Assembly (NCBI GenBank): GCA_050258555.1
Contig: JBLMZA010000068.1
Span: 1-17,718 of the forward strand
Length of the DNA: 17,718 bases
Source of the DNA: CAISDA01 sp050258555
GTDB lineage: Bacteria; Bacteroidota; Ignavibacteria; UBA10030; UBA8401
Reading direction: 5' to 3'
The notes below the pieces were generated by a model. That model worked only from the letters and a program-made list of their open reading frames with translations. It did no database searches and was not told where the DNA came from. Positions 1 through 7,334 of the stretch are shown in pieces; position 1 is the stretch's first letter; each line of letters opens with the position of its first letter. A program made the translations under genes and the position numbers.

Positions 1-1
1 G

Positions 2-103
2 CTGACCGTGAGATTTTCGACAGGCAGACAGACGACCATGGATGAGATCGACCGCGCCGCCGAGGCGTTCATCGGCATTGCGCGCGGCGCACGACGAACA
101 TAA
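2..103 (+). CDS. Cysteine desulfurase (NifS/IscS family), C-terminal fragment
   Basis: An open frame enters from the left edge and stops with TAA at 101-103, giving 33 residues. It reads LTVRFSTGRQTTMDEIDRA and continues to the stop. The pattern 'R(F/L)S-x-GR-x-(T/N)T-x-(E/D)E-(I/V)D' near the end of the chain is characteristic of class V aminotransferase-fold cysteine desulfurases, which take sulfur from L-cysteine onto a catalytic Cys for Fe-S cluster or thio-cofactor assembly. The PLP lysine and catalytic Cys loop lie outside the window, so the subtype (NifS, IscS or SufS) cannot be decided. The next gene starts 12 nt downstream on the same strand, so the two may be co-transcribed. The call rests on a short tail only. 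Confidence 0.62.
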   Translation: MTVRFSTGRQTTMDEIDRAAEAFIGIARGARRT

Positions 104-115
104 AGGATGACTCGA

Positions 116-646
116 ATGAAGCAGGCCGTACTCTTGGCGGTTTTCGTACTTCTTGCGGGATGCCAGAACAGCATGGATCAGGCCCCGTCCAACATGAAAA
201 AAGGTGATTCGTTCTTCGCAACGAAGGATTATGATGTCGCCGAATACTACTATCAGAAAATACCGGAAGAAAGTCCGCTCTACTCGCAGGCGCGCGCGAT
301 GCTCGACTCGATTGCCGCATACCGGACATACTGGAGCACGAAGGACGTTCCGGAATCGGAGATGAAGAACATCATTCTCGGCGACCATTCGGCATCGATG
401 CTCGGGCCGTCGATGAAGCCCCTCCACTCCTTCGTCATCATCAACAACACGCCCCGCACGCTTTCCTCGGTGAAGGTCGAGTTCACGTATTACAACGAGA
501 GCGGAGCGGAGGTGGGGAAGCTTACCTGCGATGTCGATGCACCGGTGCCGTCGAAGAAGAAAGGCGTATTCAATCGGGTCGAGCCGGGACAGCTCAAGAA
601 GGGATTCTACAAGAGTTCGGCGCGGCTCGTCGGCGCCCAATACTGA
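116..646 (+). CDS. Small lipoprotein with TPR-like segment and possible FxLYD-type C-terminal domain
   Basis: A 176-residue predicted lipoprotein. The N terminus MKQAVLLAVFVLLAGC is a type II signal peptide with lipobox LAGC and lipidated Cys16. I chose ATG 116 because AAAGGA (102-107) lies 8 nt upstream; ATG 107 overlaps that ribosome site and would only add MTR. Residues about 30-65 look like a single tetratricopeptide-type helical hairpin (GDSFFATKDYDVAEYYYQKI). Residues about 98-172 are beta-rich, with a V-I-I-N-N-T start and a 'VEFTYYNESGAEV' centre, resembling FxLYD-type Ig-like lipoprotein domains, although no family assignment is certain. It sits 12 nt behind the cysteine desulfurase gene and converges on ppx. 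Function is unknown. An envelope protein-interaction role is inferred from the architecture alone. Confidence 0.8.
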   Translation: MKQAVLLAVFVLLAGCQNSMDQAPSNMKKGDSFFATKDYDVAEYYYQKIPEESPLYSQARAMLDSIAAYRTYWSTKDVPESEMKNIILGDHSASMLGPSMKPLHSFVIINNTPRTLSSVKVEFTYYNESGAEVGKLTCDVDAPVPSKKKGVFNRVEPGQLKKGFYKSSARLVGAQY

Positions 647-672
647 AGCCCGAACGATACCCGCGCGCCGGG

Positions 673-1587
673 TTATGATGCGAACTCGCGCTCGATCAGT
701 CCATAGCGCAGTCCCCGGTCGCTGACGAGCACTCCCTCGAGCCCCGTGATGTCGAGATACTCCATCAGTATCAGAACGCCGGCAAAGAGCACGTCGGCCC
801 TTCCGTCCGAGACCTGCGGCAGCGCCGCGATTTCTTCGACCGTCATCGTGCGCAGCTGCCCGTACAGTTCGTTCATGATCGCGCGGTCGAGCCTGAAGCC
901 CGTGACATGAACGGGGTCGTATGCGGGGAGCCGCTGATACAGCGCGGCAAGCGTTGTCGGCGTGCCGGCCACGGCGACGCCGAGCGTGGATGCCGCATCA
1001 CATTTCCGCACCGGTTCGAGCATGCCGGCAATGAAGCGCCGGGCTTCCGCAATTTCCTCTTCGGTCGGAAGAGACGCATGAAGGATGCGCTCCTTGATGC
1101 GCACGCATCCGACGTCGAAACTCTGCTTCCATGTGATCGATGATTCCGTGCCGACGATCACTTCCGTACTGCCTCCGCCGATATCGAGCACCGAAAAGCG
1201 GTCCGCCTTTCCTTCAAAATCCGAGATGCCGCCTCTGTATGTCCATCGCGCCTCTTCATCGCCCGAGAGGATCTCGATCCTGATGCCGGTCTTCTCTTCG
1301 ACGTATCGGCAGAAGTCGGCGCCGTTGGCGGCATCGCGCATGGCGCTTGTGCCGACGGCGATGATTTTTTCCGCATGCAGGGCCTGCGCCGTTTCCTTGT
1401 ACATGTGCAGAAAGCGCGCGGCGCGTTCCATGGTCTCCGGCAGAAGCCGGCGGTTCGAATCGACGCCGCGTCCGAGCCGGGCGATCACCTGCTCGTCATG
1501 CAGCACGCGGCGGATCGCGCCGCGCTCCACGTCCGCAACGAGAAGGAGAATGGTATTCGTGCCGATGTCGATCGATGCGATATGCAT
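673..1587 (-). CDS. ppx: Ppx/GppA family exopolyphosphatase / pppGpp phosphohydrolase
   Basis: A 304-residue protein of the ASKHA-fold Ppx/GppA family, which hydrolyses terminal phosphates from polyphosphate and/or converts pppGpp to ppGpp. Visible motifs in order: the phosphate-1 loop SIDIGTNTILLLVADV (about residues 5-20), GTSAMRDAANG (79-89), the catalytic-region SGDEEA (108-113) with family glutamates, and the phosphate-2 loop VLDIGGGSTEVIV (133-145). The length of about 300 matches the short form with only domains I and II; the C-terminal HD-like extension of E. coli Ppx/GppA is absent. Such short forms occur in many bacteria and cannot be assigned to polyP or pppGpp from sequence alone. 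It is the last gene of a minus-strand run, starting 6 nt after the prmA stop, so it is very probably co-transcribed with prmA. Confidence 0.9.
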   Translation of the reverse strand: MHIASIDIGTNTILLLVADVERGAIRRVLHDEQVIARLGRGVDSNRRLLPETMERAARFLHMYKETAQALHAEKIIAVGTSAMRDAANGADFCRYVEEKTGIRIEILSGDEEARWTYRGGISDFEGKADRFSVLDIGGGSTEVIVGTESSITWKQSFDVGCVRIKERILHASLPTEEEIAEARRFIAGMLEPVRKCDAASTLGVAVAGTPTTLAALYQRLPAYDPVHVTGFRLDRAIMNELYGQLRTMTVEEIAALPQVSDGRADVLFAGVLILMEYLDITGLEGVLVSDRGLRYGLIEREFAS

Positions 1588-1593
1588 GCGTCG

Positions 1594-2448
1594 TCAGTCC
1601 TTTTTCGCCGTGATGCCGATCCATTCATTTTCGCCGATCACTTCGACGACGCTCAATCCGTGTTCGGCAAGCGACGCTTCGATCGGCGCGCGGTCTTCCT
1701 TCAGCAGTCCCGAAAGCAGCAACAGTCCGCCTTTCGCGCATTTGGCGCTCATGCCCGGCATGAGCTCGATGATCGTCGAGCGCAGGATGTTCGCGAGGAT
1801 CACATCGAACACCGGCTCGGGCACGGCATCGAGCGAGCCGATGCGGATCTCGACGCGGCCGCGCAGACTGTTGCGCTCGATGTTCTCGGCTCCGTTATCG
1901 GCCGACCATTCATCGATATCCACGCCGACGGCAGAGCGGGCGCCGAGCTTCACGGCGGCGATCGCCAGCACGCCCGTGCCTGTGCCGACATCGAGCACGG
2001 CGGTGTCCTTCGGCAGATGCGTCTGCATCATGCGCAGCATGAGACGCGTTGTTTCATGATACCCCGTGCCGAACGACATCTTCGGATCGATCGTGATCAC
2101 GGTGCGCCCATCGGCCTCTTCCACCGGATGCCAGGAGGGGGCGATGACAAGCCGATCGGTGACCCAGATGGGCTGTATGGTCTTTTCCCATTCCTCATTC
2201 CAGTTGCGGTTCTCCAGTTCGGTCTGCGCCTCTAGCGCCTGCGGAGCATGGAACATCGATGAGAGCACATCCTCAACCTGCTTCTTCACATCCTCGGTGT
2301 ACCGGGCGCGGGGGATGTAGCAATGAAATCCTTTTTCCTCTTCAACGAAGCCTTCGAATCCAAGTTCGTTCAGCAGCGCGGGAAGGAGATCGCGCACTTC
2401 ATCGGTCACGTCCAGCGCAATGAAACAATCGTAGTATGTCGTATCCAT
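1594..2448 (-). CDS. prmA: Ribosomal protein L11 methyltransferase
   Basis: A 284-residue class I AdoMet-dependent methyltransferase that trimethylates ribosomal protein L11. The N-terminal 75 or so residues form the small alpha/beta L11-recognition domain, followed by the family signature NRNWNEEWEKTIQPI (80-94). The catalytic domain then carries DPKMSFGTGYHETT (121-134), the AdoMet loop VLDVGTGTGVLAIAA (151-165), the ribose-binding acidic stretch VGVDID (174-179) and motif IV ILANIL (217-222). All are typical of PrmA, and the length fits the family. ATG 2446-2448 is preceded by a purine-rich AGAGAGA. It lies 50 nt after the M28 lipoprotein gene and 6 nt before ppx, consistent with one transcript. 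Assignment is secure. Confidence 0.95.
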   Translation of the reverse strand: MDTTYYDCFIALDVTDEVRDLLPALLNELGFEGFVEEEKGFHCYIPRARYTEDVKKQVEDVLSSMFHAPQALEAQTELENRNWNEEWEKTIQPIWVTDRLVIAPSWHPVEEADGRTVITIDPKMSFGTGYHETTRLMLRMMQTHLPKDTAVLDVGTGTGVLAIAAVKLGARSAVGVDIDEWSADNGAENIERNSLRGRVEIRIGSLDAVPEPVFDVILANILRSTIIELMPGMSAKCAKGGLLLLSGLLKEDRAPIEASLAEHGLSVVEVIGENEWIGITAKKD

Positions 2449-2498
2449 GGTCTCTCTGTGTATGTGTCATGATGCCGGGCAGACGGTGCCGGCGTGTC

Positions 2499-3449
2499 TT
2501 ATTTTCCCGCCTTCGTGTAGATCACATTGACAAGCACCCGGCCTACGGCCTCGAGGCTTTCGGCGCTGCATTTGTCGGGCGTATCGGCCGTCGTATGCCA
2601 GTAGGGATACTGGAAATCGATCAGGTCGATGGTGGGAATGCCCGCCTCGTTCAACGGCAGATGATCATCCTCGATCTGCTCTCCCGGCACCGAGACGAAC
2701 TGGCTGATGCCGAGTTCCTGCGCCGCGTTCCAGACCACGCCGATCACCTCGGGGGCGTGCGCCATCGAATTCTGCTCCATCGGAATGCGCAGATCGGCAT
2801 CGCCGATCATATCGAGCAGGATGCCGAACATCGGTTTGTACCCGGCGGGCATGTGTGCGGCGAAATGCCGGGCGCCGAGAAAATATTTGTCGAGATCCGA
2901 GCTGTATCCGTAATCTTCTCCGTCCACAAGCAGAATATCCACGCCGACAGGCGGAGGCGTGCGCTTGAAGATCCGCGCCAGCTCGAGCAGCACCGCGACG
3001 CCGCTTGCACCGTCATTGGCGCCGAGAATGGGCTTCGAACGGTTGGCCTCGACGGGATCCTGTTCGGCGCGCGGCCGCGTGTCCCAATGCGCCACAAGCA
3101 GCACCCGCTTCGATGCCTGACGGTTGAACGAGGCGAACACGTTCGTCAAGGGCAGCGTCTCGTTATTATAGCCTTTGACCGTGAATGCCTGCTTTGTGAC
3201 CGATTCGGCCGACTGCTGCAATTCGGACACAAGCCAGGCCAGACAGGCCTCGTGGCCCTTTGAGAGGGGATTGCGGGGGCCGAAATCGGTTTGGGCCGTG
3301 AGCGACCGGTAGGCCGCCGCGCCGTCGAACCGGGGAAGCTGAGCGGCAGGAGCTGCCGACTGTTTCGGCGGATTCTGCGGCTGCGTATCGTGTTTGGAAC
3401 AGGATGAACATGCCATCATGAGAAGGAATGCAGAAAGAATGCGAATCAT
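2499..3449 (-). CDS. Glutaminyl-peptide cyclotransferase-like M28 metalloenzyme, lipoprotein
   Basis: A 316-residue lipoprotein of the M28/QC family, which cyclises N-terminal Gln to pyroglutamate or acts as a zinc aminopeptidase. ATG 3447-3449 is preferred over the in-frame TTG at 3473: it opens a clean lipoprotein signal (MIRILSAFLLMMACSSC, lipid Cys14 or Cys17), then a Pro/Gln-rich linker. Metal and active-site motifs are VAHWDTRP (119-126), GANDGASG (143-150, D146), VDGEDYG (175-181, E178), LLDMIGD (211-217, D213), EDDHLPL (260-266) and YWHTTADT (283-290, H285). The EDDH-x-P-x and WHT-x-x-D blocks are the QC hallmarks and favour cyclase over generic aminopeptidase, although bacterial members are usually just labelled M28. 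It leads the run with prmA and ppx, behind a promoter at 3508-3536. Confidence 0.86.
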   Translation of the reverse strand: MIRILSAFLLMMACSSCSKHDTQPQNPPKQSAAPAAQLPRFDGAAAYRSLTAQTDFGPRNPLSKGHEACLAWLVSELQQSAESVTKQAFTVKGYNNETLPLTNVFASFNRQASKRVLLVAHWDTRPRAEQDPVEANRSKPILGANDGASGVAVLLELARIFKRTPPPVGVDILLVDGEDYGYSSDLDKYFLGARHFAAHMPAGYKPMFGILLDMIGDADLRIPMEQNSMAHAPEVIGVVWNAAQELGISQFVSVPGEQIEDDHLPLNEAGIPTIDLIDFQYPYWHTTADTPDKCSAESLEAVGRVLVNVIYTKAGK

Positions 3450-3507
3450 ATCCGAAAATCCGATCCTGGACAATCGATTGAAAAAAATGATGAAAAACGG
3501 CTAAAAA

Positions 3508-3536
3508 AGTATACAAAGAAAACAAAAGAGAATCAA
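3508..3536 (-). promoter_or_regulatory. Sigma70-like promoter for the M28 lipoprotein-prmA-ppx run
   Basis: Read on the minus strand, TTGATT (3531-3536) and TATACT (3508-3513) are separated by exactly 17 nt, a strong -35/-10 fit. The predicted start near 3501 gives a leader of about 50 nt to ATG 3449. This also argues against the TTG start at 3473. The rest of this 193-nt divergent spacer is AT-rich. Confidence 0.6.
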
Positions 3537-3563
3537 TTTTCCGCGCTTTTTCGAGGCGGAGGC

Positions 3564-3589
3564 GTAACTTTTTTCATCAAATTACGTTA
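3564..3589 (+). promoter_or_regulatory. ECF-sigma-like promoter motif upstream of the DUF4097 gene
   Basis: GTAAC (3564-3568), a 16-nt spacer with a T-run, then CGTTA (3585-3589). An AAC core in the -35 region followed by N16 and CGT at -10 is the general architecture of extracytoplasmic-function sigma promoters (compare TGAAAC-N16-CGTA of Bacillus SigW). No convincing sigma70 pair is visible between here and the gene. GTAAC/GTTAC also forms a 5-bp inverted repeat, so a bound dimeric regulator is an alternative reading. Confidence 0.35.
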
Positions 3590-3642
3590 CTTTCCATAGG
3601 CGGAAGACTGACTGTGTCCATTTTGATCGAAAGGAGCGTACT

Positions 3643-4638
3643 ATGAATCCCTCACCCTCGGCCATCATCAAGATCTGTGTATTCATCGTTCTGGGCATCA
3701 TTTTCGGGGCGGGAATGATCGTGTATTCCGAATCGCGCTCGCATAACCAGGGAAAAAATTTATCGGACAGCGACTGGACGTTCAACGACGGAAACGATCA
3801 CACGAAGCACGTCGAGCGCACGTTGACGGTGAATCCGGGCGGAACACTCATGCTCGAATCGGATCTCGGGAATGTGGAAGTCGACACCTGGGACAAGAAT
3901 GAAGTCCTCGTCATTGCCGATGCCACCGGTTCGGAAAACAACATCGAGCGTCTGGATATTGCGATTACGCAGGAGAACAACAACGTGAAAGTGACCGGCC
4001 GGTATGCCGAAAGCGGATGGATGGGATGGCATTCGCAGAATATCGACGTGACATACAAGATCACGGTGCCGAAGAAATATTTCGTCCGCGCGCAGAGTTC
4101 GGGCGGCAACATGGCGGTGCGGAATCTCGACGGCAACGCGACGCTCGAGACGAGCGGCGGCAACGTGGAAGCGGAGAGCATCAATGGAACGGTCGATCTC
4201 AGAACATCGGGCGGCAATGTCACCGCATCGCGCGTCGAAGGCAATGTGCAGCTCACGACATCGGGCGGCGAGATCCGGTGCTCGGACATCGCGGGCGAAG
4301 TGAACAGCCACACATCGGGCGGCGATGTCGAGATGACGAATGTGAACGGCAAAATTTCGACAGAGACCAGCGGCGGATCGATCCATATCAGCATGGCCGG
4401 CGACAACAAAGGCGTATATGCGCACAGCTCCGGAGGTGATATCCGGATTTCGGCAAAGGAAACGATCAAGGCGATGCTCGACGCATCGACAAGCGGCGGG
4501 CGCGTGCGCTGCGAACTTCCCATCACGGTCAAGGGCGATATGGATGAGAGCCAGCTGCGCGGCGCCATCAACGGCGGCGGCGAAGTGATCCGCGCCGAAA
4601 CATCCGGCGGCGATGTGCGGATTGTCGCGTTGAAATGA
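3643..4638 (+). CDS. DUF4097-type beta-helix protein, membrane-anchored or exported
   Basis: A 331-residue protein. AAGGAG sits 8 nt before ATG 3643. Residues about 5-26 (AIIKICVFIVLGIIFGAGMI) form a hydrophobic segment that acts either as an uncleaved anchor or as a signal; no lipobox is visible. After a polar linker comes a DUF4097 domain: the GGTLMLESDLGNVEVDTWDKNEVLV region, then a repeat array from residue 153. Each coil begins with (S/T)SGG, and the first five coils are exactly 18 residues long (SGG at 153, 171, 189, 207, 225, 243). They are followed by irregular coils and a final SGGDVRIVAL. This is the signature of a right-handed beta-helix. The family is often described as a 'putative adhesin' and includes LiaG of Bacillus cell-envelope stress operons; biochemical function is unknown. 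The gene is monocistronic, with its own terminator and an ECF-like promoter motif. Confidence 0.85.
   Translation: MNPSPSAIIKICVFIVLGIIFGAGMIVYSESRSHNQGKNLSDSDWTFNDGNDHTKHVERTLTVNPGGTLMLESDLGNVEVDTWDKNEVLVIADATGSENNIERLDIAITQENNNVKVTGRYAESGWMGWHSQNIDVTYKITVPKKYFVRAQSSGGNMAVRNLDGNATLETSGGNVEAESINGTVDLRTSGGNVTASRVEGNVQLTTSGGEIRCSDIAGEVNSHTSGGDVEMTNVNGKISTETSGGSIHISMAGDNKGVYAHSSGGDIRISAKETIKAMLDASTSGGRVRCELPITVKGDMDESQLRGAINGGGEVIRAETSGGDVRIVALK
4099..4428 (+). repeat. 54-nt coding repeat array (18-residue SGG coils)
   Basis: Inside the DUF4097 gene, codons for Ser-Gly-Gly recur at 4099, 4153, 4207, 4261, 4315 and 4369, five exact 54-nt periods. A 60-nt period then runs to the next SGG codons at 4429. 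The DNA repeats around the motif (tcgggcggc or agcggcggc) but diverges elsewhere, so the periodicity is held at protein level rather than being a fresh tandem duplication. Confidence 0.85.
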
Positions 4639-4657
4639 TTTTCGCATTGCCGGGCCG

Positions 4658-4692
4658 AAAAAAAGGACCCCCTTTCGGGGGTCCTTTTTTTT
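4658..4692. terminator. Bidirectional rho-independent terminator
   Basis: A perfect 8-bp stem GGACCCCC (4665-4672) / GGGGGTCC (4677-4684) closes a TTTC tetraloop. Seven A's precede it (4658-4664) and eight T's follow it (4685-4692). With a U-tract on either strand, it can end both the DUF4097 transcript (stop at 4638) and the convergent dacB transcript. The last two T's of the tract belong to the dacB stop codon (TTA on the plus strand at 4691-4693). Confidence 0.93.
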
Positions 4693-6160
4693 ACTCCGCG
4701 CGGCGGTATCCCGCCATGAAGGCGCCGATCGCATCCTGCGCGCGCCTGTAGGGTTCGGAGGAGCCGATGAAATTCTGCATCATCATCGAGAAGGCGAGCA
4801 TCTCGCCGTCGGCGGTCGTCACATAGCCTGCCAGCGTCGTCACGCCGCTGATCGTTCCGGTCTTCGCATGCAGATTGCCCTGCGCCGGCGTGTTGCGCAT
4901 GCGCGTATCGAGCGTCCCGTCCACGCCTGCCACGGGCAGCGAGCGGTAATACAGATCGAAGACATTCTTCTGCGCGTACATGCCCTCAAGCAGCTTCACA
5001 TACACTTCCGACGTCAGCAGATTGTAGTGCGAGACGCCCGAGCCGTCGACCATCAGGAATGCCGTCGAATCGATGCCGAAACCCGCGAGCGTTTCCTTCA
5101 CGAGCGAGACGCCGTCTTCGGTCGATCCCGGCGCATGGCGCGCCTCGGCGCTGATGGTTTTGAGCGTGTTTTCCGCCGACAGGTTGTCGCTGACCTTATT
5201 CAAAAAGATGATCATCGAATCGATCGGCTGCACATGCTCCGCAAGCAGTTGCGCGGTGAACGGCACCTGCGCCATCCGGATCCTGCCGTTGAATGCGATG
5301 CCCTGGCGCTGAAGTTCCTCTTTCGCCGCCGTCAGAAGATACTGTTCGGGATAGAGGACCGTGATGAGTTCGCTGCGCGGACGGGATCCGGCAGGAATGG
5401 CGCCGCTGACGGTGATGGTGTTCGTGCGTTCGAAGAAACGGCGCGAGACTTCGAGCGTGCTTTTCGTGTTCATGCCTGATGTGACGGCCGTGTTTTCGAC
5501 CGTCATGTACGCCGTCTCGGGCGAGAGTACGACGCGCGGCGGCAGGCCGATCGTATCGGAGGGCGTCACGCGCACTTCAACGCAGTTGCGGTTGAGGGAA
5601 AGCGCCGAATTGAATGCGGCGAAGCCCGACGGCTCGTCGTCCCACATCCATCCCGTGCCCCAGCGCTTCTCGTCGAAATACGAGGCGTCGCCCGCCAGAT
5701 CGCCGTCGATCGCCCTGATGCCTTTCGCCCTGACGGACGCGATCATTCCGGCAAGCGACGAAGAATTCAAATCGGGATCGCCCGAGCCCCTGATGTACAG
5801 ATTTCCGTGCAGCACGCTGTCTGCCACGCTTCCGTCGGCATAGAGGCGCGTGGTGAATGCGAATGAGGTGCCGAGACGCATGAGCGCCGTCGCCGTCGTG
5901 AGCAGTTTCATGTTCGATGCGGGACGCATGAGCAGCTGCGGCGTCCGTTCGTACAACACCTCGCCGGTTTTCAACGAGACGATCTTCATCGTGGTGATGG
6001 TCGGCCGGAAGATCGGCCGGGCGAGGATCGAGTCGATCGTGCTGCGGAAGGCTTCGGCGTCGGGCGATGCGGCGCGTTCGGCGATGCGCGATGAGGAGCA
6101 GCCTGCAAACAGTGCGAGCGCGAGAAACAGGAGAGGGAAGAGCCGGAAGTAGTGTTTCAT
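4691..6160 (-). CDS. dacB: D-alanyl-D-alanine carboxypeptidase/endopeptidase, PBP4 family (S13), lipoprotein
   Basis: A 489-residue class C low-molecular-mass penicillin-binding protein that trims or cleaves peptidoglycan peptide cross-links. The N terminus MKHYFRLFPLLFLALALFAGC is a lipoprotein signal (LFAGC, Cys21), unlike E. coli DacB, which has a cleaved Sec signal. Catalytic motifs are complete: SNMK (S82-x-x-K85), SDN (324-326) and KTG (433-435, in HAKTGT). The characteristic large insertion between SxxK and SxN is present (about 100-310), with DGSG at 372-375. The length fits the S13 family. It runs alone, convergent with the DUF4097 gene and divergent from tsaD. Its promoter must lie in 6161-6296, but the only candidate I see (TTGCAC with GATACT, 15-nt spacing, minus strand) is poor. 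Confidence 0.94.
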   Translation of the reverse strand: MKHYFRLFPLLFLALALFAGCSSSRIAERAASPDAEAFRSTIDSILARPIFRPTITTMKIVSLKTGEVLYERTPQLLMRPASNMKLLTTATALMRLGTSFAFTTRLYADGSVADSVLHGNLYIRGSGDPDLNSSSLAGMIASVRAKGIRAIDGDLAGDASYFDEKRWGTGWMWDDEPSGFAAFNSALSLNRNCVEVRVTPSDTIGLPPRVVLSPETAYMTVENTAVTSGMNTKSTLEVSRRFFERTNTITVSGAIPAGSRPRSELITVLYPEQYLLTAAKEELQRQGIAFNGRIRMAQVPFTAQLLAEHVQPIDSMIIFLNKVSDNLSAENTLKTISAEARHAPGSTEDGVSLVKETLAGFGIDSTAFLMVDGSGVSHYNLLTSEVYVKLLEGMYAQKNVFDLYYRSLPVAGVDGTLDTRMRNTPAQGNLHAKTGTISGVTTLAGYVTTADGEMLAFSMMMQNFIGSSEPYRRAQDAIGAFMAGYRRAE

Positions 6161-6262
6161 GTCTGTCGGTGCATGTGATGAAAACGGCGGAGCGTGCCGG
6201 TTTGACTGCCTTGGAAAGTATCAAAATATCGCGCGGAGTGCAATATGAAAATTCGCCGATCA

Positions 6263-6290
6263 TTGAAATTCGTCCATCTTTTCGTATCTT
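6263..6290 (+). promoter_or_regulatory. Candidate promoter of the tsaD operon, implying a leaderless start
   Basis: TTGAAA (6263-6268) and TATCTT (6285-6290) are spaced 16 nt apart. The expected transcription start falls at about 6296-6298, on or beside the tsaD ATG at 6297. No Shine-Dalgarno sequence is present in the AT-rich region before the ATG. TATACT (6291-6296) directly touches the ATG but has no suitably spaced -35. Confidence 0.45.
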
Positions 6291-6296
6291 TATACT

Positions 6297-7334
6297 ATGA
6301 GCAAGAGAACGTTGATTTTGGGAATTGAAACATCGTGCGACGAAACATCGGCCGCGGTCATGGCCGATGGCGTGCTGCTATCGAACATTATTTCCTCGCA
6401 GCTTGTGCATCATCAGTACGGCGGCGTGGTGCCCGAACTTGCATCCCGCGCCCACCAGCGTCACATCATTCCGATTGTCGATGAGGCGCTCAGGCAGGCC
6501 GGTGTGGAAAGGAAAGAGCTCTCGGCGGTCGCCGTGGCGATCGGCCCCGGACTCATGGGCGCGCTCCTGGTCGGCGTGAATTTCGGCAAGGCCCTTGCCT
6601 ACGGACTCGGCATTCCGTTCATCGGCGTGAACCACATGGAAGCGCACATCTATTCGAATTTCATCGATCCGCCGGTGCCGCAGTTTCCCTGCCTGAACCT
6701 TACGGTCTCGGGCGGGCACACGCAGCTGGTGCTGATGCGCGATGATTTCACATACGAGCTCATCGGCGAGACGCGCGACGACGCGGCCGGCGAGGCATTC
6801 GACAAGGTGGCGAAAATGATGGGGCTCGGATACCCCGGAGGTCCCCGCATCGATGCGCTGGCAAAGCAGGGCAATCCGTCGGCGATCGCGTTTCCTCGCA
6901 CGATGCTGCACGACGATGAATTTGCATTCAGCTTCAGCGGCATCAAGACATCGGTGCTGTATTATCTGCGCGACCATCGGCTCCAGCCGGTCAACGGCGA
7001 GTGCATCATTTCTCAGCCGCTGCTTTCCGATCTGTGCGCGAGCTTTCAGGCGGCGGTGATCGACGTGCTGGTGCAGAAGACGATCAATGCGGCGAGGAAA
7101 TTCCGCGTCCGCCAGATCGCCGTGGGCGGCGGCGTGTCAGCCAATTCATCGCTCCGCGAGCGGATGCGCGCGGCGGCGGCAGAGGCCCGCTGCGATGTTT
7201 TTTTCCCCAAGCTTGAATACTGCACCGACAATGCGGCCATGACGGCCGTTGTCGGGTACCGGAAACATGTGCGCGGAATGTCCTCGCCGCTTTCGGCAAG
7301 CGCTGTGTCGAATCTTGAATTTGCGGCATCATGA
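6297..7334 (+). CDS. tsaD: tRNA N6-adenosine threonylcarbamoyltransferase
   Basis: A 345-residue Kae1/TsaD protein, which transfers the threonylcarbamoyl group to A37 of ANN-decoding tRNAs (t6A) together with TsaB and TsaE. The signature LILGIETSCDETSAAV occupies residues 6-21, the metal-binding HMEAH is at 113-117, SGGHTQL is at 138-144, and the family block GETRDDAAGEAFDKVAKMMG starts at about 157, followed by GYPGGP. The C-terminal GGVSANSSLR and the DNAAM block complete the fold. The length is normal. The start at ATG 6297 gives a typical short lead before the first motif but has no ribosome-binding site; an in-frame TTG at 6312 would also keep all motifs. It is the first gene of a run with trpA, whose start overlaps its stop by 4 nt (ATGA). 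Confidence 0.97.
   Translation: MSKRTLILGIETSCDETSAAVMADGVLLSNIISSQLVHHQYGGVVPELASRAHQRHIIPIVDEALRQAGVERKELSAVAVAIGPGLMGALLVGVNFGKALAYGLGIPFIGVNHMEAHIYSNFIDPPVPQFPCLNLTVSGGHTQLVLMRDDFTYELIGETRDDAAGEAFDKVAKMMGLGYPGGPRIDALAKQGNPSAIAFPRTMLHDDEFAFSFSGIKTSVLYYLRDHRLQPVNGECIISQPLLSDLCASFQAAVIDVLVQKTINAARKFRVRQIAVGGGVSANSSLRERMRAAAAEARCDVFFPKLEYCTDNAAMTAVVGYRKHVRGMSSPLSASAVSNLEFAAS

Noticed and set aside
659..673. Hairpin ACCCG/CGGGT between the lipoprotein and ppx genes as a terminator
   Set aside because: The stem is only 5 bp with a GC loop and no U-tract on either strand, and GC-rich DNA makes such pairs common. I do not call it a terminator.
1085..2235. Two long plus-strand frames across ppx and prmA
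   Set aside because: Both are Ser/Arg- or Asp/His-rich shadows of two genes with complete catalytic motifs on the minus strand. No ribosome site or domain is visible.
3760..4734. A 324-residue open frame antisense to the DUF4097 gene
   Set aside because: It is a shadow of the repetitive coding strand: repeat codons reversed give an artificial His/Ala/Arg repeat. It also runs through the terminator and into dacB.
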